Shown one piece after another: positions 31,331 through 45,138 of a DNA stretch of 64,000 nt; the stretch's first letter is position 1; each line of letters opens with the position of its first letter. Origin of the DNA: Seiridium cupressi. Taxonomy: Eukaryota; Ascomycota; Sordariomycetes; Amphisphaeriales; Sporocadaceae. Where the stretch lies: positions 1 to 64,000 of the forward strand of contig JARVKI010000032.1 in NCBI GenBank assembly GCA_036674765.1, given 5' to 3'. The position numbers were made by a program, and so were the translations under genes. Below the pieces are notes generated by a model, which saw only the letters and a program-made list of their open reading frames with translations, was not told the origin of the DNA and ran no database searches.

Positions 31331-32808
31331 ATGGCGGTGGGAACCGAACCTCAACTACAAGTGGCCATCGTTGGCGGGGGGATTATAGGCCTGATAACGG
31401 CCATGGGCCTACTGAAGCGTAATATCTCGGTAAAGATGTATGAGCAGTCACGCTCATTTCGTGAGATTGGTGCGGGTGTTGCTTTCACTGCAAATGCGAT
31501 GCAGTGCATGGAGCTGATTGACCCGGCCATTGTCGAAGCGGTCAATGCTGTAGCTACGCCCAACGGCGAGGACAGCGAGAATCCTAACGACTACTTGCGT
31601 TTCCACGATGGCTACAACTGTGACCCATCTGATCCCGAAAGAACCGACGATCAACTCAAAGCCCTCTTACACACTGGATATAGGGGGTTTCAAGGTTGCC
31701 ATAGAGCTCATCTCCTAGATGAACTCGTCAGGCATATCCCAGAACATGCAGTCGAATTTGGGAAGCGTTTTGTCGGATACGAAGATCGGGGCTCTGAAAA
31801 GAAATTGCTCATTCACTTTCAGGATGGGACCACAGCTGAAGCTGATGCAGGTAGGTGACATGATTTCTTGCCCGTCAGCGTCTACCTCCTGGAACGCGTT
31901 TCACTGACTGAGTTTTCCTTGTAGTCATTGGTTGTGATGGGATAAAATCTAAAGTTCGCCAAGTCATATTGGGACCGGATCACCCCGCATCATTGCCACA
32001 TTTTAGCCACAAAGTCGCGTACCGAGCTTTGGTACCAATGGATCGTGCCGAGCCAGTCTTGGGGACGTTCAAAGCGCGCAATCAGCATATGCATACGGGC
32101 CCATCCGCCCACATTCTCCATTTTCCGGTAGTGAATCAGACAATTCTGAACATCGTAGCCTTTGTAACTGAGCCCAGTGATTGGCCGGTGGGAGACAGCA
32201 ATGGCGTCCGAAATATGACTGCCGAGGCTACACGAGAGGAGCTCGAAGCTGTCTTTCAGGGATGGGGTCCCACAGTTCGCAACATAGTCGGTCTCCTCCC
32301 CGACGAGATGGACAAATGGGGTATATTCGACATGTATGACCATCCGGCGCCAAGCTACGTCCGTGGTCGGGTGTGTGTGGCCGGAGATGCAGCCCACGCA
32401 TCCTCGCCTCACCACGGCGCCGGCGCTGGCATTGGTGTCGAAGATGCACTGGCGCTGTGCACGCTGTTTGATATGATCACGGCATCCCTCCCTCAGACTT
32501 TGGCTACATCTAATACCCAGCAGGCCAAGTCTTTGTCTTCGTTGGTTGAGGCTGCTTTCCAGGTCTTTGATCAGGTGCGTTCACCGCGCAGTCAATGGCT
32601 AGTCAAGAGTAGCCGCGAGGCATGTGACATTTATGAGTGGAACTATCCAGAGACAAAGAGAGACTGGGACAAATGTCTGGACGAGATTACGACTAGATCT
32701 CATAAGCTATGGTATTTCGACATCGATGGCATGTTGAAAGAGCTTCAGGATGGATATCATGCAAAGACGGCCACGGCGCTTGCTGCGAATCAAGGTACTG
32801 CGATATAG
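31331..32808 (+). CDS. FAD-dependent monooxygenase (salicylate-hydroxylase type, azaphilone-forming candidate)
   Basis: Two exons (31331-31850 and 31925-32808), 467 residues. The N-terminal dinucleotide fold has VAIVGGGIIG. A mid-protein segment has VIGCDGIKSKVR (DG motif), and GDAAHASSPHHGAGAGIGVEDA (G327-D328) is the FAD ribityl-binding motif. This is the group A flavoprotein hydroxylase family of AzaH, MrPigN, AfoD and SorC. Those enzymes hydroxylate the NR-PKS aldehyde product at a ring carbon and dearomatise it, giving the pyranoquinone core of azaphilones or the sorbicillinol quinol. Its pairing with a CMeT-R NR-PKS is the main reason to call the pathway azaphilone-type. Product stereochemistry cannot be predicted from sequence. 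Confidence 0.94.
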
Positions 32809-33159
32809 AAGTGTAAGCTTTCAGATGGAGAAAGGTTATTGGGGTTGCTCATGCCATACCTTACGTCTCCGGGGTACTTGAATACGGTATCACGTCAATA
32901 TTCCTCAAGCCACGATTAGTATGTGAGAACACCATGCCTGTTAATTTGACGAATATAAGGTGATGATGACTCGTCTAGGGGACTGAGCCATAGATAGTAT
33001 GACATTGTTCTTATCCAGTGACCTAGGCAACGATAAAAGTAAAGCCAAGCCCGTTACAAGTTTTGCACAGAGTAAAGAGTCGGGGCAATTCCACTCAGTG
33101 GGTTGTATATAACCTTCTAACTAGATAAGGTCATCAGTTTTATCCCCTATTGGCCACCA
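32809..33159. other. Intergenic region (convergent 3' ends)
   Basis: This 351-bp stretch lies between the convergent monooxygenase and acyltransferase genes. No feature beyond AT-rich 3' flanks is seen. Confidence 0.5.
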
Positions 33160-34560
33160 TCACTCTTCTAGCTTCAGCTCAATTTGCAGCTCATTTTGCA
33201 AAACATCCCTGATAAAGGTCAAGAATTCACTCGCAGCCTTGGCGTCATGATATGCGTCGTTGTAGTTGACCGATAGAGTCAACTTCCCAGCAAAAGTCCA
33301 CACATACAGGAGCATCTGGCGCGTCATCATACTTACGCCAAAGCGGAAGCCGGTCACTTTGACAGATTGGGCGCCTTCGCCATGCTCCGATCTGATGGTC
33401 TTGTCAACGACGCCTAGGCTACTGAGGAGTACATTGCTCGGAGGTTTGGGTGGGGGTGCGTTCTCCGGTCGCGGCTTTGGCTTGAAGAGAGCGTCCGAAT
33501 GATACTGGTATATCAATTTCATGGCGCGGAAGAACTTCTCACTATACCAGTCTTTATAGGAACTCGTAAGATATTTTGCCTTGTCTTCGAATGAGCTTTG
33601 ACGAGTGACAGATGGTGTAATGCCTGAAACATAAACCTGGACTGCATGTTCTTTGCCGTCATACGGCTGCGGTAAGTAGTTGCGCATGTTTACCGACAAG
33701 ACAGTCGAGTATCTCTCGGGTGAGTCAGGCGAAAGCGCGAACACGGTATTGGCCAGAGCAGCATGTACAGCCGAAGTCACGCTGATGCCGCGTTCCTTGC
33801 ATGCGTTCACCAGGACTGTCGTGCTAGCGCCGTCAATGACTACCGTTGTGTCTGCTGCCTTGGCCGGTGGTGTGGTGATGCTGCCGCGGTACGACAGGCC
33901 GCCAGCGTGTAGAGCGTTGCGGTGATGGTCGTCGATATAATTTCTTGCAAAATTCTCCAGCTCGGTATCTGATTCTGCTATTGGGGGCGCTCCGAATGCG
34001 TCCTCCATACTTGGAGAGATCCGCCTCAGGCTGGAAATGCCTCCGTCAGACATTGAATCAACGCTTTCACCAGCCAGCAGGGCAAAGAAACGATCGAGGA
34101 GCATACAGGTTCCAATGCCGTCGATCCGCCAGTGTGATGCGAGGAACATGATCTCTGCCGTCTTTGGGAAATAGTACATGCTCGGAAGACCCTTCAAAGG
34201 GTACTCGGCTACGACGCCGTCCACATCCTTGTTCCGCTCCACGATGAAGGTCTCATCTGTCCATTTCTCCAAGCTTGGATCTCCTGCATTAAAGATCTTC
34301 TTGGTGATGCCATCTGGAATGACCGCTAGGCCTGGGTATACGTTTCTCAAAGCTTTCCAAGCTCCCCGCAGTGCATTTTCTGTTTCGTGAGCAGACGATG
34401 TCTCTCGAAATTGGAATTTGCACGAGCAGTAAAGACCCCAATGTTCACGGCCAGTCAGCTTGAATACTTGCGAAATGTGCCGGTAAATCTTTTCGACTCC
34501 ATCAAACTCCTTCTCAAAAGTTCCCGATGAAGACTCGACCCAGCTCATTGTTGCTTGCAA
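33160..34560 (-). CDS. Alcohol O-acyltransferase-like protein, paralogue 1
   Basis: Single exon, 466 residues. The catalytic motif is H143-W-R-I-D147 followed by GIG, inside a condensation/alcohol-acyltransferase fold. It is unlike the Tri101-like enzyme at 28991-30417, because its C terminus (VWTFAGKLTLSVNYNDAY) matches the Tri3-type 15-O-acetyltransferase and alcohol acetyltransferase group. The gene is divergent to, and clearly related to, the gene at 35017-36408. Both begin MSWV-x-x-S, both carry HWR-[IT]-DG-[IF]-G and both end with a W-T-F-x-G-x-L-x-x-x-x-x-Y-N motif. Homology starts at Met5, so Met1 and Met5 are both possible starts. It probably acylates a hydroxyl of the pathway product. 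Confidence 0.88.
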   Translation of the reverse strand: MQATMSWVESSSGTFEKEFDGVEKIYRHISQVFKLTGREHWGLYCSCKFQFRETSSAHETENALRGAWKALRNVYPGLAVIPDGITKKIFNAGDPSLEKWTDETFIVERNKDVDGVVAEYPLKGLPSMYYFPKTAEIMFLASHWRIDGIGTCMLLDRFFALLAGESVDSMSDGGISSLRRISPSMEDAFGAPPIAESDTELENFARNYIDDHHRNALHAGGLSYRGSITTPPAKAADTTVVIDGASTTVLVNACKERGISVTSAVHAALANTVFALSPDSPERYSTVLSVNMRNYLPQPYDGKEHAVQVYVSGITPSVTRQSSFEDKAKYLTSSYKDWYSEKFFRAMKLIYQYHSDALFKPKPRPENAPPPKPPSNVLLSSLGVVDKTIRSEHGEGAQSVKVTGFRFGVSMMTRQMLLYVWTFAGKLTLSVNYNDAYHDAKAASEFLTFIRDVLQNELQIELKLEE

Positions 34561-35016
34561 TGGAAATGTTGATGTGGCAATTATGACAATTTCACTTGGT
34601 GTAATTAAAAGCTGAACGCAGGCCGCAAGCCAGATTCGTGGCAGAAAAATCAGCTCACCATCAATGAACCTCGATTATTTAGTCATTACATGACAATCTT
34701 GGAGCCCTCTGATTGGTTGACGTTGTCTGACGATGAGCATGGCTGCCGGTGGTGCAGTTCTGGAGCACTCACTCCGCACAGAAAGTCCGCCGCCATGCAT
34801 AATCGCTTATCGATCCCGGCGTATACGACTAAAGGATCCAATCCTTACACAACCAACAATACTGATTTACCAGGCCTTTAACTCCGTATGTACAGGTTCT
34901 ATGAGGTGTTACTCGGATAGTAGCCCCGCTGATCGATATGGTCTTTTCTAATCCCAAAAATCGTTTGTGCTCTCATCCAGCCAGCTCCCGAAATTCTGCT
35001 GCAAATTCTTTCGTGC
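34561..35016. promoter_or_regulatory. Shared divergent promoter of the two acyltransferase paralogues
   Basis: These 456 bp separate the start codons of the two divergently transcribed paralogues. The arrangement suggests co-regulation. No obvious inverted repeat or operator was picked out by eye. Confidence 0.5.
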
Positions 35017-36408
35017 ATGTCCCAGACGAACGTTATGTCCTGGGTCCAAGTCTCGCCCGGTTGCTGGCAAAGGCCAATTGGTGAAAATGAGCGCATGATT
35101 AAATGGATTGGCGATCGCGCCCACGCACAAGGACGGGAACAGTGGTCTATCAACGCCGTTGGCACTCTTGATTTCACGGAAGTTCCCAATGAAGAACTGT
35201 TCTCGTGCATACGGAAGGCATGGGCGCTCATGCGCTTCAACCATCCCAGCATTGCAGCAACTGCATTTTCTGATACTCTCAACTACCAAGTACCGGACAC
35301 TGCAGCTCTAAGACAATGGGGCAATGAAACCCTTCATATAATTTCAGAGCCCAGTATCGACGCTAGCGATCTCATTGCTGGTCTCAAACCGAGCCCATTT
35401 GTTACAAGCTACTTCATCCTTCACACACGGCAGATTATCTTGCATACTGCACACTGGCGGACTGATGGCTTCGGGGCTTTACAGCTTCTGAATGCCTTCC
35501 TCGAGGCTCTTACCTCCAATCAGGCGACCGCCACTATCCCTTGGGGTGAAGAGGCAGCACGCCTGTGTCCAAGCATCGAGGATGTGCTACAGCTTCCTGT
35601 AGAGGCCACCGAGGAAATCAAGGCGGCAACAGCGGATTGCCTAGCCACACTTCGCCACGTCCCAGGTTCTGTTGGACTACCATATGACGGAACACAGGCC
35701 ACGAAGCCCAGAGGCACACGTGGAATTCGTCGCAGTCTTTCAGAGAATAATACCGAGTTGATCGTGTCGGCTTGTGAAGAGCGAAATATCACGCTCCTCT
35801 CTGCCGTGCACGCCTCTCTGGCTGCGATCAATTTGAGATTCGCGGCCAGAAACGTTTCAGACTCCCCAAACTCGGGACACTACACCAGTACCATGCGGTT
35901 TAGTTTGAGGCCATATCTTCCGGCTCCCTTCAATACGGCGCAACACGCATCGGCACTTTACACGGGTGGTTACTTTGCCGCAGTGGACCCAGCGACTGGA
36001 TGGCGAGAACATGCCACAAAGTACAGTAGTCTATACCGTGTCGGTTTGAGTCACGGCTTCTTGATATCAAGGAGGCAGTATGCAGCCACAGCACTCAATT
36101 TAATGATCCAGGCCGCCGCAGCTGGTCCAGTCAGAAGCGAGATCGATATCTCGAGCGTGGATGATGCTGAAAGGCTGGTCACGCCAATTCACCATAGCAA
36201 TAGAGGAATATTAGACGTGGAGGTGAAAGACATCAGTCTCGGTGTCGAGTGTTTAGCGAAGGAGACGTATCTGTTCTGCTGGACATTCAGAGGGAACCTA
36301 GAGTTTAACCTGGTTTACAATGAGGCGTTCTACCAGAAGAGTGTTATGGAAACCATACTGGATACTCTGGTAGGCAATCTACAAATGGAGGTGCAAAAAC
36401 ATAATTAA
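35017..36408 (+). CDS. Alcohol O-acyltransferase-like protein, paralogue 2
   Basis: Single exon, 463 residues. The catalytic H146-W-R-T-D150 followed by GFG is intact, and CWTFRGNLEFNLVYNEAFY lies near the C terminus. It is a head-to-head paralogue of the gene at 33160-34560. Sequence divergence between the pair is considerable, so they may use different acyl donors or positions. The start is Met1 or Met7 (MSWVQVS, where similarity to the paralogue begins). In azaphilone biology such enzymes add acetyl, fatty-acyl or polyketide acyl groups to ring hydroxyls; which applies here cannot be read from sequence. Confidence 0.88.
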   Translation: MSQTNVMSWVQVSPGCWQRPIGENERMIKWIGDRAHAQGREQWSINAVGTLDFTEVPNEELFSCIRKAWALMRFNHPSIAATAFSDTLNYQVPDTAALRQWGNETLHIISEPSIDASDLIAGLKPSPFVTSYFILHTRQIILHTAHWRTDGFGALQLLNAFLEALTSNQATATIPWGEEAARLCPSIEDVLQLPVEATEEIKAATADCLATLRHVPGSVGLPYDGTQATKPRGTRGIRRSLSENNTELIVSACEERNITLLSAVHASLAAINLRFAARNVSDSPNSGHYTSTMRFSLRPYLPAPFNTAQHASALYTGGYFAAVDPATGWREHATKYSSLYRVGLSHGFLISRRQYAATALNLMIQAAAAGPVRSEIDISSVDDAERLVTPIHHSNRGILDVEVKDISLGVECLAKETYLFCWTFRGNLEFNLVYNEAFYQKSVMETILDTLVGNLQMEVQKHN

Positions 36409-38703
<2,295 letters not shown>

Positions 38704-39541
38704 TAGTTGTAACGGTAGTATTCGTAGTTGTTTTTTACGCTAAGGAAGTACTCTTCCTCAACGCTCTTTACAGTCTCATCTTTTATACGAGAACACACAG
38801 GCCGGGTGGTCTATGCGGAAGCCCGGTCATGTGACCGTGACAGGAGTTTATTGCCATGAGGTAATTCTAGCCCAAGATGTTATTGAACTCCCTGAAGAAT
38901 TTCGAACCATGGCATAGAATTATGAGAGAATTTAGTCACGGACTGGCGCTAGCGCTAGTCATTGACAGCTGCCAGCCTAGAGTATTCAAGTAGGAGCTTG
39001 GAGCTTAACTCCAGCTCTCCAACTTTTGCAATTTACACACTTTATGGGAAACCTTAAAACGCAGCCTTTTTGACCCTCCCGAACCGTGACAGAATCGTAG
39101 ATAATATGTACCTAGGTATAGTATTCTACGTCGCCGTTTTTTTCTTAACCGCTGGTGAAAATCTTGTAACTAAAAAATCCACTCAACGTATCCAGCGAAG
39201 TAGGGGCTGGCCTTTGATAAGTGGTGGTTCCTTCTCTCCATTAGTGGCTTAGTAGCGCCGATTACCTCTTTTAGGTATGATACAATAGCGCAGTTCGTGC
39301 CTACCATTGAAAAGGCCCTTATATTGATCTTATGGGAACCATTTTTATCGTGAACTTTATCTATTTGTGTCATTGGTAGTGGTTCCCAGTGAGAGCATAA
39401 TGTCGGACAAGTAGGTGCGATGCGCAAGTTTCAAGACGTTAACGAACCCTATTCAGCTAGAACCCCTACATCTTGAATCCTTCATCTTTCAGTGTTCAAA
39501 GCCATTCATTTCAAAGTAAAACTTCAGATCACGCCGCCAAA
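38704..39541. other. Intergenic region at the right cluster edge
   Basis: This 838-bp stretch between the halogenase and the Fic gene is AT-rich in parts. No gene is seen. Confidence 0.5.
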
Positions 39542-40688
39542 ATGAATCGCTTTTGCTTGGTTAAATGGTGCCCATTCGTTCCAAAACATCAATTCGCGAT
39601 GTACTCATCGCAGGTTGGAGCAGCAGAAGCGCGTCAGAAACTACTGCTCAAGATATACCGACCTTTCCAGAAGTACAGCAGAGAGTCTGTTGAGTACAAG
39701 GAGTTAGCGCGTTCTGGAAAAGTGTGGGAGGACTACCATCGACCGTACGACAGCCTCCGAAAGGGATATCTGGACATTCAACGCGTAAGTTCAGGACCCA
39801 ACTTAGGGGATGCATTTGCTCGGTGGAACTAACTCAGCCCAGGAAAACTCATACTTGTTGCAGGAGATCGACAGTCTCGCCAAGTTTATGAAGCTCGAGA
39901 TACCAGACATATCAAAGACTCTCGTCGCAGAACATGCTCACCAATCTGTTGCAATTGAAGACAACAGATCAAACATTAGCGATGCCGTCAAAGTGGACAC
40001 ATATCTGGCAGCGCACCTCTTCAATGTTGTTAATGAACACGACTTTTCGAAACTCAGCGTGGACGATCTACCCAAGATTGGAATACCACGATCCGAACCA
40101 GACACGCACGACATAGTCGAACTCAAAAACCACATTGTGGCATCACGGTGGATCGCAGAGAATGCTGCTCGACAGCAAAACACTCCTGGACTGACTGAGA
40201 AAGAGGTGCGAGTTTTGCAGATCGTATCTTGTAAGGGAACCAACGCAGAGCTCGCTCATGCATTGAGCTGGGGTAAACGGATTGACTTGGGAGACTACCA
40301 TGTCACACCCATACGGGTGAAAAGCAACCCCCTGAGCATATTTCCATACCCGGCTGAGATTGCGGCATGCGTGAGACGATTCTTCGAATGGCGTGACAAA
40401 GCTCATGCAGATCATATACTACACCCTCTTGTACTTGCATGCCAGGCGCAGGTATATTTTGCACATATCCATCCATTCTTGGACGGCAACGGACGAGTAA
40501 GCAGAATGATTGGTCATGACTACATGGCTCGCCATGGCTATCTCCCAGTCATCATGCAGCACATTTGCCGCAAAGACTTTTTGCGAATGATCAGGAATGC
40601 ACAGGATGGGAAGCCTAGGGAACTTATTACAAGTGTCATTCTGACTCAACTGGATGAACTTCGGAGCTTTTACTGGAACAATAACTGA
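39542..40688 (+). CDS. Fic-domain protein (putative AMP-transferase)
   Basis: Two exons (39542-39784 and 39864-40688) with a 79-nt intron give 355 residues. The active loop HPFLDGNGRVSR at residues 284-295 matches the Fic signature HPFx[D/E]GNGR exactly, with His284 catalytic. An upstream helix carries S109-V-A-I-E113-D, close to the class II autoinhibitory motif [S/T]xxxE[G/N]; the glutamate is kept but G/N is Asp. Fic enzymes transfer AMP or other phosphate-containing groups to hydroxyl side chains of target proteins. Fungal members are poorly characterised. No antitoxin-like partner is nearby. Its position just beyond the halogenase could be chance. The start ATG is in a good context, and Met20 is an alternative. 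Confidence 0.9.
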
Positions 40689-42702
40689 TGGATGCTTTTA
40701 GTATATATACCTTGCATTATTTCCATCATTTATTTAACAAGCGTATTACAGCCATAACTTGGCATAACAGTCTGATTTAAACTTTTTCTCCGTTATTACG
40801 TAATAAAATGCCAAATATCGACCTACTCTTTAATTTATATGTACTTAGTGGCCAAGTTGATGGTGGTTATTTACTAAAGACCAATGAAGTTTTCATCTCA
40901 GCTTAATAGTCCATGTACTAAAAATGACACTGGGTTATCTAATCTGAGATCATTTATCCCCAAGATCAACAAGAAACAAAATGAATGCCGGGAATCTCTC
41001 ATTTTAGCCGTGGGCTTTAGAAAACTAAACAGCTCATCCAGTAATAAGTCCCCCAATACTGGACAGTTTCAGAAGTAACAACCTGGCCAGCACAAAATTC
41101 ACCTCAAGAGCTCACTTGAAAGGGCGCCCACTTAAAGGCACCGATACTAAGTGAAATATTGTATTGGTGGAAGACGATTTTGTAGCATAGAGGGAAGAAA
41201 GCACGTCAAATGCGGAGCTGGAACAACACGTTGTCAAAGGGTGGTAAGGTGGACATGATAAGGAAGTTCACACAACGTTGGTTATCACGTTGCTTTCACT
41301 GTTGTTATCGACTAGTGATGACTTCTTATGTGAATTACACGTGACAATGCATTAATAGAAACTGTAATTGGTGTGTACCGCGCCGAGCGAAAAGGTCCTG
41401 TAGAATGCGGCTAAAAAGACAGGCTATTATTGAGGCATGAATCAAATGGCCTATGCTACCAGACCGGGCCTCGTTGTTACTTCCAATACTGTCAGTGCGT
41501 TGTGTGTGGTTACAAATAGGTATCATGGAGATCTATGCGCAAAAGAAGTCCGCGTTCCTCGACAGTGGTCTCTGAATGGACGACATACCTGGCCCTTGTT
41601 TTCCTATACACTAATTGATATTTTTACATCGACCCGTGTCTCTGAAAGAGGTGGGATGTCTCGTTGCCAAAAGTGCGAATATCCGCTCCAGATTCTGGAG
41701 AGTGTGGGAAACTAAGCAATCTTGTAACGTTACGATATCGATTGAAATTCGAGCAATCCCAACCCTCCTTTCTGACAGGGTTGCAGTGGGAGACCTCCCT
41801 AACTTGAGCGCTATCGGAAATTCGCACAGCTATCTAGTGCAAGGCTCCAGAACATTTGCTTCATTGGGACATTCTGCAGTATGGGAGGCCAGGTTTCTCT
41901 GCGGAGATTATGCATGTAAATCGGGATAGCATGTGCAGGAATCTCGTCACTAATTAGTATGAATTACTGGAGGGGATCTCCTCATCATTCAGGGGCCGTA
42001 GGCGCGTCGCGTCACCCTAGTCGGTCTGAAGCTGCTTGCAGCATGGCCGTGTGGGGCGGCGTTCAGCGACAAGAATAATTCGTCCGTCCCATATCCTCTA
42101 GTCGGAATAGGGAAGCTCAAGCCGCAAGGCACAACGGGACGAAGGATCAATAATGCAACTTTAGGAGATCAAGGGTTAGCAGGTCCCCAGCGGATCCTTG
42201 CCCTTTCGCATCGTCACTGGCCTAATAGGGAATTCAATGCCACGGGGTTTGGTATCACATCCTAAATAATACCCAGCTTTTGAACTAACAATGGACACAC
42301 TACAGAAGAAAGTATCAAGATCATAATTACTTGACACCATTCCGTTTACCCTTGTATACCCACCCTTTAGGAGGAGTGTGTGGAAGCATCTAGTCGACAA
42401 CTCCAAGTTGATGAGTCCGATGTATGACCGGAAGGTGTTCTAGGGATTAGGGCAGCATGGTTACAGATCATGGGGCGGCTTTGAAAACACTCACAATGCC
42501 TTGATGGCCTGGTGCCATAAAGGCATGGTTACATTTCGAGTAACGTTGAAGTCCTTCCGGCCCAGCGGGGTGCTGGGAGTGAGAGACGTTGATCGTGGTA
42601 CGGACTTGTATATAATGCAGAAGCCCTGAGACAGTGTAATGAGCTATTCTCGTGTTGACTTATACCAGCTTAGAAAAACGGATCATCTCGAGCCGCAACA
42701 AG
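40689..42702. other. Intergenic region
   Basis: A 2.0-kb stretch with no supported gene. Short frames on both strands lack recognisable motifs. A TATA-like element at 42609-42615 belongs to the chitinase downstream. Confidence 0.5.
42609..42615 (+). promoter_or_regulatory. TATA-like box of the chitinase gene
   Basis: TATATAA lies 88 bp upstream of the chitinase start codon, a usual spacing for a fungal TATA element plus 5' leader. This is position and sequence only. Confidence 0.35.
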
Positions 42703-44156
42703 ATGACTTATCTCAAGTTTGTCTTGGCTTCGGCCTCAATGCTTGTAACCTTAGTCCCTGGGACACTTGCCGGTTGGGATGCCGCTACATCTGACAACAT
42801 TGCCGTCTACTGGGGTGAGAGACTATAAATGGAATTAGTGCAGGTTGATGCTAAACAGACGCAGGACAAAATTCGGCGAATTCGGCGACATCACAGCAGC
42901 GGTTGAGTTACTACTGTGCAAGTAAGTCTCGGACATTTATACAAGAAAGAGTCACGGTGTAACTTTATACTTTTCACAGATACCGAGATCGACGTGATAC
43001 CAATAGCATTCATGACGGGTATCTCAACACCAGCTACAAATTTTGCGAGTGCTGGAAATGAATGTACTACATTCTCAGGAACTGGCCTGCTAGATTGCCC
43101 TCAAATTGAGTAGGTGAACATGATCATGTGCTCTAATACTTTCAAATATGCATGTGCTGACCGATAGTGCAGGGCGGACATCATCCAATGCCAGCAGACT
43201 TATGGAAAGACCATCATGTTATCTCTCGGTGGTGCCACATACACTGAAGGTGGATTCTCCAGCTCCTCGGCCGCCGAAACTGCAGCTACGAATGTCTGGA
43301 ATTTGTTTGGTACACCAACAGGCTCAGCAAACCGCCCATTTGGAACAGCAGTCGTCGACGGCTTTGATTTCGACCTTGAGATTAGTACTCAAAACATGGC
43401 ACCATTCGGACAAAAGCTCCGCTCATTGATGAATGCTGCCACATCAGCTGGTGCTAAGAAATTCTATTTGTCGGCCGCGCCGCAGTGCCCATACCCCGAT
43501 GTAGCTGATAACGACATGTTGGACGGTGTAGTCTACTTCGACTGGATTCAAGTGCAGTTCTATAACAACTATTGCGGTGTCAGTGCTTTTACGGCTGGCA
43601 GTACCACGCAGAACAACTTCAACTTCGCCACCTGGGATACGTGGGCTAAAGAGACAAGCTTGAACCCGAACGTGAAAGTATTGTTAGGTGTGCCAGCCAG
43701 CAGTGGTGCCGGCGGCGGATACGTCTCGGCGTCGACTCTGGGCCCCATTATTGACTACTGCAAGGGCTTCTCCAGTTTCGGTGGTGTAATGATGTGGGAT
43801 ATGAGCCAACTCTACGGAAACTCTGGGTTCCTTGATACTGTCTATGACGAGCTCATGTGAGTGCCATGCATACATATGTTAGTTCTCGGCGTGGAGCAAC
43901 GGTGATACCGCCAGTAGCCTTGCTTTCGGTGTTCAGCTTCCTAACATCCTACAGTAACGGTGTAGCGACCACCACGGTCAAGCCGACCACTACTGCAACG
44001 ACATTTACGACTTCAACAACTGCACCCACGAGCACAGGCGTGGTAGGAGCATACAATCAGTGTGGAGGCACCGGGTATACTGGTCCCACCCAGTGCACCG
44101 CAGGCTATGTCTGCACTGAGATCAGTCCGGCCTGGTCACAATGCGACCCAGCTTAG
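42703..44156 (+). CDS. GH18 class III chitinase with C-terminal CBM1
   Basis: Five exons (42703-42814, 42865-42921, 42980-43109, 43173-43856, 43955-44156) give 394 residues. A signal peptide (about residues 1-23) is followed by NIAVYWGQNS, typical of plant-type class III chitinases. The catalytic DxxDxDxE motif is D162-G-F-D-F-D-L-E169, with Glu169 the proton donor. After the GH18 domain comes a Thr/Ser-rich linker, then a fungal carbohydrate-binding module (NQCGGTGYTG...QCTAGYVC...WSQC) with its cysteines. It is secreted and should cleave chitin, with the CBM1 anchoring it to cellulose or chitin. The last exon carries linker and CBM; without it the frame would stop at 43859 just after the catalytic domain. 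No link to the metabolite cluster is evident. Confidence 0.94.
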
Positions 44157-44287
44157 CCTCAAACTATTCTGCGGAAGACCCGGCCGGGATCTTGTATAAT
44201 AGTTGCAACCTTCTTTCACATATTACGTAACATTTCACAAGCTGTATATTTATGTAGCCCAAAACAGAAGATACTATGTTCCTGATA

Positions 44288-45138
44288 CTAAGAAGGCCCT
44301 GGCGGAAGAGTTGTGCCACTGGGCACTAGCTCTCTCCACATATCACTCTCCTTGAATCGCTCGACCCATTCCAAGACCTGTGGCTGGATGAGATTCGATC
44401 TCTTCACATCTGCTATTCGACAGAGGAAGGGAAGAATATGGGCGTCAAGGACCGTTGGGCATGCCCCAAAAATGTACGATAAACCGGTGCCTTCACGACC
44501 ATTATATTGCATAAAGTTTGCTACCTTCAAGCACAAGTCTCTAACACGCGTTTCATTCTCAAGGAGACCACCGGGCGTAAAACTGCTTTGCGCTTGGTTG
44601 AGACTGGGAGTGATTTTCAGCTGTAGACAGGAGGTACGGGCGAGATATATGCTTACTCTGACGCCTTGTTCGACAGAGCTTCAGCATACTCTTCAGAGAC
44701 GTTAGGCTGGCTGAGCAACTTTTGTGCTTGCTCGGCCAATTTCGCTTGATTTTTCGATTCCGGTCCAAACGATAAAATAGTGAAATTAATTTTGTGAAGC
44801 TCCGCCACCAACTCCTTGATCACAGTCTCGTGTTTCGGCGGCAGGAGTTTGGGATACCAGTCGCATATATAATAGGAAATGTCGACAGTCTCAGGCATCG
44901 GCTCTGAGAGAAGCGTGTCATTGACGAGCACAGGTACCTTCCCCTTTGGATTAACCTTGCTGAGGAAATGCTCGTTCAACTGCTCTGGGTTATCATTACT
45001 GATATTCACAACCTTGTAGTGAATGATCATGTCTGGACGTCCATCTCGAGGGGCGTCTTTCATGGCGAGCATAGTCCGCACCATAGTAGAGCGAATGGAA
45101 TAAGGCGTGCAGTAAAGGGTGAACACATTTGAAGACAT
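44288..45138 (-). CDS. Glutathione S-transferase-like protein
   Basis: Two exons (45138-44657 and 44603-44288) with a 53-nt intron give 265 residues. The N-terminal half fits a thioredoxin-fold GST domain: VFTLYCTPYSIRSTMVRTML, then a NPKGKVPVLVNDTLLSEPMPET segment matching the KVPVL-x(n)-[ES]-S/E pattern that holds glutathione. The C-terminal half is helical and has a LSYIFGACPTVLDAHILPFLCRI stretch like the GST_C domain. The acceptor used (CCCAG) is the one that keeps frame; the nearer TACAG would give a stop. It is likely a cytosolic detoxification enzyme. Cluster-associated GSTs exist, but this one is separated from the core by a chitinase. Confidence 0.82.
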
